Shown here: positions 37,300 through 45,467 of the stretch, piece after piece
How positions within the stretch are numbered: position 1 is the stretch's first letter
Layout: the number at the start of each line of letters is the position of its first letter
Source: Planctomycetes bacterium UBA1146
GTDB taxonomy: Bacteria; Planctomycetota; UBA8108; UBA1146
Direction of reading: 5' to 3'
Assembly: GCA_002311345.1 (NCBI GenBank)
Contig: DCAA01000026.1
Location: 183,655-247,654, forward strand
DNA: 64,000 nucleotides
Position numbers and translations under genes: made by a program
The notes under the pieces: model-generated
What the model saw: only the letters and a program-made list of their open reading frames with translations
Databases searched by the model: none
What the model was told of the DNA's origin: nothing

Positions 37300-39251
37300 G
37301 ACGATTGAACCTCCTGAGAGCGATCTCCCTCGCGATTGCGTTCGATCAGGTCCGCAAGATTGGGATCCGTGGCTCGAATATCTTCGAGAACGGATTGATC
37401 CACTTCCGCTGGACTGGGAACGGTACTCACAAAGGACGGTAGGGAAATTCCACTCGAGCAAACAGTGTTAGAACTTTTGAACAGATCGAGTGCCGCCATG
37501 GCATCCTCGATGATATCTGGATCGAGAACTCCTACCTCCTGGATCACTTCTCCAAGAACTGCCAGTTCGTCCGATCCCAGTTGCTGGAAGATCTGTTCGC
37601 GATTTCCACCCTGATCCAGAATTAACAACGCCAGCACATCACTACCTGGTAGTTCTTCTCTGGTGTCGGAGAGCACCTGACGCAGAATCGTGACCGATTG
37701 GGTCACGGTGAGATTTCGAATCGTCTCCATCGATTGGTCGTAGGAGGCTTGATTCTCTTCATTCACATAGGTGCTGATGGCCTCCTGGATCCCGGCAACA
37801 GAAGAGGCTCCGGCGACCCGGAAGCCCTGGATAGCGGCCTCTCGGGCAGTATCCGTCGGACCATCACGGAGCATGACGAAAACCGAGATGACCCCGAAGA
37901 AGACCAGGACGAAGAAGGGGAAATTGTTCTTCTGGCTACCACTAGCGACATCAAACCCGACAACCGCAGCAGAAGCGGCAGCGACCAGGCCGAATCTGAC
38001 CGGGAACACACGAGCCTCGATCTCGGTGCCTGACCCCAGGTGAACCCTCAGATGCGATTCTATTCCGCTGGCGACCTCCCGGGTAAACCCGCGTAGAGCA
38101 AGACGAGTTTCGGGAGTCTCCTGGTATCCACGGCCAGCACTCGAGGTATTTCCCGCAAGTCCGAAATTGCCCTTGAAGTTCTCAGTGGCGAGCACCAGCG
38201 CCTTGTCACGATCGAGCATGACCGTGACGGCAACCGTGTCGACTACATTCATTACTGGATCGGATTCAACATATGATGGGATCTGCTGAGCGGTTGCACG
38301 AGTGAGTACGGTGTCTGCAAATTGAGAGGAAACCGGAGCGAGATTTGAAACCTGTTCCTGGAAGTCGTAAACCCCCCGAACAACCGGGAATCGAGGTTCG
38401 ATTAATCCAGGATCCTCTACTGGTACTTGCAGACTGACATCCACCGTAACCCGATACATCTCTTCAGAAAAGATGGATGCAAGGTATCTGGAAACGTACT
38501 CCTCCACCTTTTTCTTCTTGTCAGCAACATCCCCGGTGGTCAATTTTGGATTGACGAGATCGTAGTAGTGACCATACGTGTCGGTGAGGATGATATTGTC
38601 GAGGGTGATCGAATAAGCTCCCGAAACATGGAGCCCGATCGCGCGTGCAACTTGCTGGCTGATTCCTGCCTGACGAATATCTTCATCGAGTTGAACCTGA
38701 ACGCTCACGCCATTGATCTTGCGATTGGACCCGATGACTACACCCGCCGTGGAACGGCTAGGAGTCACACTCACCGAGTAAATCCCATCGAGTCGTGCAA
38801 GATCTTCCTCGAGTTTCAAGATCTGAGACCGCTCCCACCTCTGCTCTCTCTGACGTGTAGTGCCCAGAATGGAATCCGTCTGGCGAACCCAGCTGAAAGG
38901 ATCCTCACTCACTCCGGGACCAGGAACCCCCTGAATCATGGAGAGAACCTGACCGATGTTTTTCCTCGCAACCTGGATCGCCCCTTCAGGTGAGAAGCGA
39001 AATTCCAGGTTCTCACCTCGGAGATTTTCGACGAATTGGGCCTGCTGTTGCGATTCTCCCTCCGCGAAGGGGATCTCTACCCAGTTCGTCGTTCCCAGAT
39101 TTGTGAAGGCAAAGTAAGCGGCAATAAAGACGAAGATCACCGCGAAGGCTCTTCCTCCAGCCCCGAGTCCCCCCCAGAAATTACCCAGGTCGAAGGACGA
39201 CCCCACCGGACCGCGATCAAATCTATTCTGATTCGAATCCTGATTCCCCAT
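37296..39251 (-). CDS. fliF: FliF MS-ring protein with a FliG-like C-terminal extension
   Basis: A 651-residue protein. Residues 1-440 are FliF-like: a first membrane helix near 36-51, ring-building motifs (DGIYSVSVTPSRSTAGV; QVARAIGLHVSGAYSITLDN near 180-220) and a second helix near 443-460. Residues about 538-592 (LALLILDQGG, then IFQQLGSDELAVLGEV and DPDIIEDAMAALDLFK) look like a FliG helical repeat, followed by VLEDIRATDPNLADLIERNR, similar to the FliG hinge before its C domain. There is no separate fliG gene where one is expected. Start ATG at 39251 follows AAGGGGAGAG. The FliG part is inferred from pattern, not alignment. Confidence 0.75.
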   Translation of the reverse strand: MGNQDSNQNRFDRGPVGSSFDLGNFWGGLGAGGRAFAVIFVFIAAYFAFTNLGTTNWVEIPFAEGESQQQAQFVENLRGENLEFRFSPEGAIQVARKNIGQVLSMIQGVPGPGVSEDPFSWVRQTDSILGTTRQREQRWERSQILKLEEDLARLDGIYSVSVTPSRSTAGVVIGSNRKINGVSVQVQLDEDIRQAGISQQVARAIGLHVSGAYSITLDNIILTDTYGHYYDLVNPKLTTGDVADKKKKVEEYVSRYLASIFSEEMYRVTVDVSLQVPVEDPGLIEPRFPVVRGVYDFQEQVSNLAPVSSQFADTVLTRATAQQIPSYVESDPVMNVVDTVAVTVMLDRDKALVLATENFKGNFGLAGNTSSAGRGYQETPETRLALRGFTREVASGIESHLRVHLGSGTEIEARVFPVRFGLVAAASAAVVGFDVASGSQKNNFPFFVLVFFGVISVFVMLRDGPTDTAREAAIQGFRVAGASSVAGIQEAISTYVNEENQASYDQSMETIRNLTVTQSVTILRQVLSDTREELPGSDVLALLILDQGGNREQIFQQLGSDELAVLGEVIQEVGVLDPDIIEDAMAALDLFKSSNTVCSSGISLPSFVSTVPSPAEVDQSVLEDIRATDPNLADLIERNREGDRSQEVQSS

Positions 39252-39280
39252 CTCTCCCCTTCCGGCTCCGCACAGCGGAG

Positions 39281-39622
39281 TTAGACATTCATCTTCTGAA
39301 TTTTTTCCAGGGTTGAAGTGAACTGAACTCTCACCCTGGACAGTGCCTGATGCGCCAGATCCACTCGATCCAGTCGCTCAATCAACATCGACCATGATTC
39401 AGGAATTGCACTTCGCTCCGTATTCGAACTGATCTCGTTCGCAATGGTGTCGACTGTCTCTTTACCGCTGGGCCCCTGTGTCGGCTCGATACGAGCCGCT
39501 TGATCCAGCAATCGCGCCTCGCCGGATCCTGCAGGTGACAGTGCCGAAGAAGCGATGGTTCCTCCAACCGGAACAGCGGTGCAGGAGATCGGTGCGAAAG
39601 CGCTGATGGCATTCACAGACAT
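39281..39622 (-). CDS. fliE: Flagellar FliE-like protein
   Basis: A 113-residue protein whose last 30 residues (DLAHQALSRVRVQFTSTLEKIQKMNV) match the C-terminus of FliE, which joins the MS-ring to the proximal rod. The N-terminus is variable, as usual. ATG at 39622 follows AGGAG at short spacing. It is the first gene of the flagellar operon here; flgB and flgC, often nearby, are not seen. Confidence 0.6.
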   Translation of the reverse strand: MSVNAISAFAPISCTAVPVGGTIASSALSPAGSGEARLLDQAARIEPTQGPSGKETVDTIANEISSNTERSAIPESWSMLIERLDRVDLAHQALSRVRVQFTSTLEKIQKMNV

Positions 39623-40011
39623 CCTCACTCCTATCTGTTCGACACTTGCCCTGCTCGAGATGACCATCCCTGATCATCCCGATACCGCCCAGGGAGCCTG
39701 CCAGAGGCATCGAACTCTCGCCGATCTCCCAGCAGTCCCCACAAGAGTGAAGTCCGGGTCTCACAGAGGTCTCGCGTGCGAACCGAATCGAGTGCCTGAT
39801 GAATCGATTCGGTTCGGAAATACCCCCATGGGCCGAACATCTCCGGCCAAAGAGTGGCATATGCTTTATAAACTGTAAAGTGCAATATACCCCAGATGTT
39901 CCGATAACACGGGGGCGGTATTCGGAGCACTGCATCCTGCGAATTGATCCCAGAAAGGTCCGATCCGGGTATGCTGGACCCAGGTGGTCTTTCCCACCTG
40001 GATGGAAGCCC
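39623..40011. other. Divergent intergenic region, flagellar operon / CNNM gene
   Basis: A 389-base AT-richer region holding promoters for the flagellar operon (minus) and the CNNM-type gene (plus); none is certain. A tract around 39862-39900 is markedly A/T rich (CTTTATAAACTGTAAAG). A perfect inverted repeat CCAGGTGG/CCACCTGG at 39980-40001 sits just before the GTG of the CNNM gene. Confidence 0.5.
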
Positions 40012-41109
40012 GTGAACCTGCTCATCACTGTTGTCTCCCTGACAGTCACCACTTCATTTCTATGCTCTCTGCTCGAAGCAGCATTTCTCTCCGTCTCCAT
40101 CGCGAGCCTGGAAGAACGCCGTGAACAGGGGATCGGTATCCGTTGGTTGCTGGAGATGAAGAAGGACAGGCTCGACGATGCCATCGGTTCCATCCTGATC
40201 CTCAATACCATCTCGAATACGCTCGGAGCCTCGCTCGCAGGATTCCTGGTTGCCAGGGAGTTCGAGAACTTTCCAGCAGCCGTTGGCATCTTCTCTGCAT
40301 TGCTCACCTTCCTGATCCTCACCTGTGCAGAGATCATTCCGAAGACGCTCGGGGCAGCCCATTCTCGTAAATTGTCCGGTTTCGTCGGAATCTGCCTGAT
40401 GTTGCTCGCCCGCCTGTTGAAGCCCGCTCTCCTCATCACCGGTTTGATCACCAGGGTGTTCAAGAGCAAGTCGTCTGAAAATGTTTCCAGAGGCGAAGTG
40501 GATGCGATGATCCACCTGGCGGGAACCGAGGGAACCCTCGCCCACCACGAGGAAGTTCTCTATCGCAACATACTCCGACTAGATGAGATCCTGGTCGGTG
40601 ATGTAATGACACCCCGAACGGTCGTCCGGGATCTATGGCAGGAAGCAACCATCGGAGATGTGCTTGCAGAAATCGACCGGGGGAAACTTCCGAGCCGGAT
40701 CCCCATTCATGGATCAACTCGGGATGAAGTGACCGGCTACGTTCTTCTGAGGGAAATTCTACTGGCCCACATCGACGGGGCACCAATTACCACTCCCCTA
40801 TCGAAATATCGCCGTGACATTCGCTTTGTCCCCGAGGTCGCAACCCTTCGCCAGGCACTCGCGGATTTGACCAGCGGTAAGGACCCGATTGCGATGGTCG
40901 CCGACGAACATGGCGGTACATGCGGGCTGATAACCACCGAAGATCTGTTCGAAACGATCCTGGGCATCGAAGTCGTCGATGAACATGACCAGACTGAAGA
41001 TCTACGAGATCTGGCCCAGGGGCTTCGAGAGAAACGTCTCGAACGATTGCGGAGCGAGCGCGTACTGCGTGGACCCTCCGAGTCCGGTGATGAAAAGAAA
41101 CGGATGTAG
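40012..41109 (+). CDS. CNNM/CorC-type membrane protein (DUF21 plus CBS)
   Basis: A 365-residue protein with an N-terminal DUF21 domain of four hydrophobic segments (first at MNLLITVVSLTVTTSFLCSL, with EAAFLSVSIASLEER) and a pair of CBS domains (VMTPRTVVRDL; IAMVADEHGGTCGLITTEDL). The family includes CorB/C and CNNM proteins implicated in magnesium transport. The usual C-terminal CorC/HlyC domain is absent, so this is a shorter form. Start GTG at 40012; weak ribosome site (GGAAG) and a hairpin directly upstream. tRNA-Ser follows on the same strand. Confidence 0.88.
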   Translation: MNLLITVVSLTVTTSFLCSLLEAAFLSVSIASLEERREQGIGIRWLLEMKKDRLDDAIGSILILNTISNTLGASLAGFLVAREFENFPAAVGIFSALLTFLILTCAEIIPKTLGAAHSRKLSGFVGICLMLLARLLKPALLITGLITRVFKSKSSENVSRGEVDAMIHLAGTEGTLAHHEEVLYRNILRLDEILVGDVMTPRTVVRDLWQEATIGDVLAEIDRGKLPSRIPIHGSTRDEVTGYVLLREILLAHIDGAPITTPLSKYRRDIRFVPEVATLRQALADLTSGKDPIAMVADEHGGTCGLITTEDLFETILGIEVVDEHDQTEDLRDLAQGLREKRLERLRSERVLRGPSESGDEKKRM

Positions 41110-41144
41110 TAACCTGCTCTCTGCGTGCAAATTCGTTCATCGCT

Positions 41145-41234
41145 GGTGGGGTGGCAGAGTGGTCTAATGCACCGGTTTTGAAAACCGGCAGGGTGTAACA
41201 GCCCTCGTGGGTTCGAATCCCACCCCCACCGCCA
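41145..41234 (+). tRNA. tRNA-Ser (UGA anticodon)
   Basis: A 90-base class II tRNA: acceptor GGTGGGG pairs with CCCCACC, anticodon stem CCGGT/ACCGG with loop TTTGAAA giving anticodon TGA, a long variable arm (CAGGGTGTAACAGCCCTC), T-arm GTGGGTTCGAATCCCAC and an encoded CCA. Confidence 0.95.
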
Positions 41235-41258
41235 TTACGAAATGAAGGAGAACTGCCC

Positions 41259-41843
41259 ATGAAGGGTTTAGGACTGCTGCCGCTCATCATCGTGCTGATT
41301 CTGGTGGCTCTCTTCCTGTTCACGGGCAACTATCAGCAACGCCAAATCGACAACCTGGAGGAAACCCAGGTGACGATGCAGCATGAAGATGAACGTCTTG
41401 CCGATGAAATAATTCGCCTCGAAACCGAGGTGGTTGGCATCCGGACTGGCCTCGAAGGAGTCCAGACGGAGATGGTCGACATCGAGAAGAACATCGCGAC
41501 TGTGGCGCTGGAGTCCGAAAATCTCAGGGCTGGCATCACCTCCGATCTTGAAAATCTCAACGAGGGCCTGGCCACCAAACAGGATGTCCTCAAGAAAGAA
41601 CTGGCTGCAGAACTGGAGAAGATGAAAAGTGCTCTGGAAGGCTCCGATAACGATCAGCAATCGTTGAAAGACCGCATCTTCTCTCTCGAGGGTCAGTTGG
41701 AAGTCGCCCGGCAAGACCGGATCGAACTGGCAACACGCCACCTCATGCTCGAAGAGGTACTGAAGGATCTGGCCAATACCCAGCAACTCCTCGAAAAAGC
41801 AATCCAGCGCATTGAGAACCCACCACCCGATCCCGAGAAGTAA
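41259..41843 (+). CDS. Membrane-anchored coiled-coil protein of unknown function
   Basis: A 194-residue protein with one N-terminal membrane helix (residues about 3-23, LGLLPLIIVLILVALFLFTG) and the rest a continuous coiled coil with regular hydrophobic heptads and many Glu/Lys. No enzyme motif. Start ATG at 41259 has GAAGGAG eight bases upstream. It lies 24 bases after tRNA-Ser and upstream of metH. It could be a structural or scaffold protein in the periplasm or cytoplasm; orientation cannot be decided. Confidence 0.7.
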   Translation: MKGLGLLPLIIVLILVALFLFTGNYQQRQIDNLEETQVTMQHEDERLADEIIRLETEVVGIRTGLEGVQTEMVDIEKNIATVALESENLRAGITSDLENLNEGLATKQDVLKKELAAELEKMKSALEGSDNDQQSLKDRIFSLEGQLEVARQDRIELATRHLMLEEVLKDLANTQQLLEKAIQRIENPPPDPEK

Positions 41844-41877
41844 CCGGCGCTCCGTGTCGTTACGCTATCGGCGGCCC

Positions 41878-41910
41878 ACAACTGGAAATATACTCGGCAG
41901 ATACAGTTGT
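41878..41910 (+). repeat. Inverted repeat upstream of metH
   Basis: ACAACTG and CAGTTGT, seven pairs with a 19-base loop, end 28 bases before the metH GTG. It could be an operator or a leader hairpin. No cobalamin-riboswitch core was seen. Confidence 0.35.
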
Positions 41911-41938
41911 CAGCATCGAAAGTAAATTAGGCGTACCC

Positions 41939-44900
41939 GTGAATCCCTCAGACTTCACTGCAGAACAGATCCGAGACCAATTTCTCTCCCGGCTGAGGGA
42001 GCGGATTCTGGTCATCGATGGTGCTACCGGAACTGCCCTCCAGGATCGAAATCTGAGCTCCGAGGACTTTGGCGGTGAAGATCTGGCAGGTTGCAATGAG
42101 AACCTCGTTCTCACTCGTCCCGAGGTGATTCGTTCGATCCACCAGTCATACCTGGAAGCTGGCTCTGACTGCATCGAGACCAACACTTTCGGTGCCACCG
42201 AACTGGTACTCAATGAATATGAGTTGGGGCCAAAGGCAGAAGAGATCAATTTCATCGCTTCCCAGTTGGCCAGGGAGGAAGCGGATCGATTTTCCTCTGC
42301 AGAGCACCCCAGATGGGTTCTTGGATCGATGGGTCCGACGACAAAAACTCTATCGGTCACCGGAGGAATCACATTCGACGAATTGAGGGATCACTTTCGG
42401 ATCCAGGCACATGGACTGCTACGAGGAGGATGTGACATCCTGCTGGTAGAAACGGTCCAGGACACGCTCAATCTGAAAGCCGCGATGCATGGGATCGATG
42501 AAGCCGCCAGCGAACTGGGCTTTTCTCGTCCGGTCGCGATCTCCTGCACCATCGAACCGATGGGGACGATGCTGGCAGGTCAATCCATCGAAGCTTTCTA
42601 CAACAGCGTGGAACATTTTCAGCCCCTGTTCATCGGATTGAATTGCGCTACCGGCCCACGCTTCATGACCGACCATCTCCGGACGCTAGCGAGCATCTCT
42701 GCCTTCCCGGTCTCCGTCTACCCCAACGCTGGACTGCCCGATTCGGATGGCAACTATGAGGAGACTGCCGAGATCCTGGCGCAGCACATCGAACCGTTCT
42801 TGGAACAGAACTGGGTCAACGTCATCGGTGGATGTTGTGGTACGACCCCCGATCACATCCGTGCGATGGTCGATCTTGCTTCACGCTTCTCACCAAGATC
42901 ATACTCAGACAGAAAACGTTCCATCGTCTCGGGCATCGAAACGATAGAGATCAGCGAAGACACAATTCCACTTGTGGTTGGTGAAAGAACCAACGTCATC
43001 GGAAGTCGTCGCTTCAAGAAATTGATCGCGCAGGACGAGTTCGAGAAAGCCGCAGAAATCGGAAGAAGGCAAGCCCGCGGTGGAGCTCATATCATCGATG
43101 TGTGTATGGCAGATCCGGACCGTGAGGAACTCGATGATATACTCAGGTTCCTTCCATTGTTGACCCGCATGGTCAAGATCCCCCTGATGATCGACTCCAC
43201 GGATGCAGTCGTGCTCGAGGAAGCCCTGAAACTGTGCCAGGGAAAATCCATCATCAACTCCATCAACCTGGAGGATGGTGAGGATCGATTCGAAACGGTC
43301 GTGCCTCTTGCAAAAAAATATGGTGCCTCTCTGGTGGTGGGCTGTATCGACGAGGATCCAGAAGATGGAATGGCCGTCACCGTCGAACGAAAACTCGAAA
43401 TCGCGACGAGATCCCACGAACTTCTCACACAGAAGTACTCGATCCCGGAGCAAGATCTCATATTCGACCCGTTGGTCTTCCCGGTAGGGACAGGGGATCA
43501 GAAATACAGCGCTTCCGCTGTGGCCACCATCGATGGAGTCCGCGCCATCGCCGAGACCTTCCCGCATTGCAATACCACGTTGGGAATCAGCAACGTCTCC
43601 TTCGGTTTGCCTCCGGCAGGTCGAGAGGTTCTGAACTCGGTCTTCCTCTATCATTGTATTCAGGCCGGACTCTCGATGGCCATCGTCAACTCCGAACGGA
43701 TGCAACGCTATGCGAGCATCCCTGACATCGAACGGGAACTCTGCGAGGATCTGATCTGGCAGAGAACCCCGGATCCCATCGCTGCTTTTACCGAGCACTT
43801 CCGTGGCCGGAGGATCGCGATGGAAGGGCAATCTCCCCTCCTCCAGCTTCCCATTCCGGAAAGATTGGCTCGCAACATCATCGAGGGCACCAAGGAAGGT
43901 CTCGACGACGCACTCGCGCAAGCGCTCGAGAAATACGAGACCCCGCTTAAAATCATCAACGGCCCATTGATGACCGGAATGGCAGAAGTAGGGCGGCTTT
44001 TCAACGACAACGAATTGATCGTGGCGGAAGTGTTGCAAAGCGCCGAGGCGATGAAGGCGGCCGTTTCCTTCCTCGAGCCTCACATGGAAAAGATTGAATC
44101 CATTAGTCGTGGAAAAGTGCTGCTTGCAACCGTGAAGGGGGATGTACACGACATTGGAAAGAATCTCGTTCACATCATCCTCTCCAACAATGGCTTCGCG
44201 GTGGTAGACCTCGGAATCAAGGTTCCGCCAGCCCAGTTGATCGCCGCAGTCCAGGAACACCAACCCGACGCGATCGGCCTTTCTGGGTTGCTGGTAAAGT
44301 CCGCCCAGCAGATGGTCGTTACCGCCGAAGATCTTCAAGCGGCTTCTATCGATCTCCCGATACTCGTAGGAGGTGCGGCTCTCTCGGAGAAGTTCACCGC
44401 CAAAAAGATCCAGAAGGTCACCGATTCTCCGGTGATCTACGCCAAGGATGCGATGAGGGGACTCGCAATCGTCAGCGACCTGTTCGATCAGGAACTTCGA
44501 CCCGGTTTCCTCGAGGAAAACCGTCGCACCCAGGAGCGAATCGCTCTCGGTGGGTCGACCAAAACCGGAGCGGCAGTGGCACAGATCACCCTGCCCGATC
44601 GCTCTCCCGTGATCCAGGTGGTCGATACGGCCCCGGCGATTCCCGATGTGGAACTTCACATCGAGACCCAGATCGCACCAGAAGATGTCTTCCCCCTCAT
44701 CAATCCGCAGATGCTTTACGGACGGCACATGGGTCTTCGAGGTAACTTCGAGAAGAAGATCGCTGCCGGAGATGTAAAGGCCGCTCGCCTTCAGAAGATG
44801 ATGCTGGAACTTCTGGAAGAGGTTCGCGCGAGGGATTTGCTGTCGCCAAAAGCGATGTGGCAGCACTTCCCGGCCAGTTCGACTTCTGACGAGATCACCA

Positions 44901-45445
44901 TTTACGATCCGGAGTCCCTTGAACCACTCGAGAAGGTCGCCTTCCCGCGCCAGCAGAAGCCGCCCCATCGTTCAGTCTGTGACTATCTCCTTGCACCAGC
45001 TAAAGACGGTAGTCCCGTCGATAATCTTGCCATTCTGGTCACCACGGCGGGATCCAAGGTTCGGGAACAATCTCAGGCCTGGATGCGTGAGGGCGAATAT
45101 CTGAAATCTCATGCCATCCAGGCGCTGGCAGTCGAGATGGCAGAAGGACTGACAGAGAGGATTCACCGGATCATTCGTTCGAACTGGGGATACCCTGACC
45201 CGGATTCGATGACGAAGATGGATCTATTCCGCGCCCAGTATCGGGGCAAGAGATACTCTTTCGGCTATCCGGCTTGCCCTGACCTCTCCTGCCAGGAAGT
45301 AATCTGGCGCCTGCTCGAGCCGCAACAACACCTCGGAGTCGAACTCACGGAGGGGTTCATGATGGATCCGGAGGCAAGCGTCTCGGCGCTGGTCTTCCAT
45401 CATCCCGATGCGAGCTATTTCGGAGTCGGCAACAACGAAGAGTGA
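41939..45445 (+). CDS. metH: Cobalamin-dependent methionine synthase
   Basis: A 1168-residue MetH with all four modules: the homocysteine domain with zinc ligands in GLNCATGP and VIGGCCGTTPDH; the folate (pterin) domain starting near VVGERTNVIGSRRFKKL; the B12 domain with DVHDIGKNLV (axial His) and the cap before it; and the AdoMet reactivation domain with RGKRYSFGYPACPDLSCQE. It transfers methyl from methyltetrahydrofolate to homocysteine. The start is GTG at 41939 with a weak AGGCG site. Length matches E. coli MetH (about 1227), slightly short. Confidence 0.97.
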   Translation: MNPSDFTAEQIRDQFLSRLRERILVIDGATGTALQDRNLSSEDFGGEDLAGCNENLVLTRPEVIRSIHQSYLEAGSDCIETNTFGATELVLNEYELGPKAEEINFIASQLAREEADRFSSAEHPRWVLGSMGPTTKTLSVTGGITFDELRDHFRIQAHGLLRGGCDILLVETVQDTLNLKAAMHGIDEAASELGFSRPVAISCTIEPMGTMLAGQSIEAFYNSVEHFQPLFIGLNCATGPRFMTDHLRTLASISAFPVSVYPNAGLPDSDGNYEETAEILAQHIEPFLEQNWVNVIGGCCGTTPDHIRAMVDLASRFSPRSYSDRKRSIVSGIETIEISEDTIPLVVGERTNVIGSRRFKKLIAQDEFEKAAEIGRRQARGGAHIIDVCMADPDREELDDILRFLPLLTRMVKIPLMIDSTDAVVLEEALKLCQGKSIINSINLEDGEDRFETVVPLAKKYGASLVVGCIDEDPEDGMAVTVERKLEIATRSHELLTQKYSIPEQDLIFDPLVFPVGTGDQKYSASAVATIDGVRAIAETFPHCNTTLGISNVSFGLPPAGREVLNSVFLYHCIQAGLSMAIVNSERMQRYASIPDIERELCEDLIWQRTPDPIAAFTEHFRGRRIAMEGQSPLLQLPIPERLARNIIEGTKEGLDDALAQALEKYETPLKIINGPLMTGMAEVGRLFNDNELIVAEVLQSAEAMKAAVSFLEPHMEKIESISRGKVLLATVKGDVHDIGKNLVHIILSNNGFAVVDLGIKVPPAQLIAAVQEHQPDAIGLSGLLVKSAQQMVVTAEDLQAASIDLPILVGGAALSEKFTAKKIQKVTDSPVIYAKDAMRGLAIVSDLFDQELRPGFLEENRRTQERIALGGSTKTGAAVAQITLPDRSPVIQVVDTAPAIPDVELHIETQIAPEDVFPLINPQMLYGRHMGLRGNFEKKIAAGDVKAARLQKMMLELLEEVRARDLLSPKAMWQHFPASSTSDEITIYDPESLEPLEKVAFPRQQKPPHRSVCDYLLAPAKDGSPVDNLAILVTTAGSKVREQSQAWMREGEYLKSHAIQALAVEMAEGLTERIHRIIRSNWGYPDPDSMTKMDLFRAQYRGKRYSFGYPACPDLSCQEVIWRLLEPQQHLGVELTEGFMMDPEASVSALVFHHPDASYFGVGNNEE

Positions 45446-45467
45446 TCGTCTTCGAATCACCGAACCA

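Noticed and set aside
39876..39907. Sigma-28-like promoter (TAAA then CCGATAA)
   Set aside because: The spacer is 20 bases instead of about 15 and it faces the non-flagellar CNNM gene.
39462..40469. 335-codon open frame on the minus strand across the fliE and CNNM genes
   Set aside because: It overlaps two better supported genes, has no recognisable domain and a low-complexity Arg/Ser-rich composition typical of antisense frames.
42905..44968. 687-codon open frame antisense to metH
   Set aside because: It lies wholly within the strongly conserved metH coding region on the opposite strand; no ribosome site or family motif.
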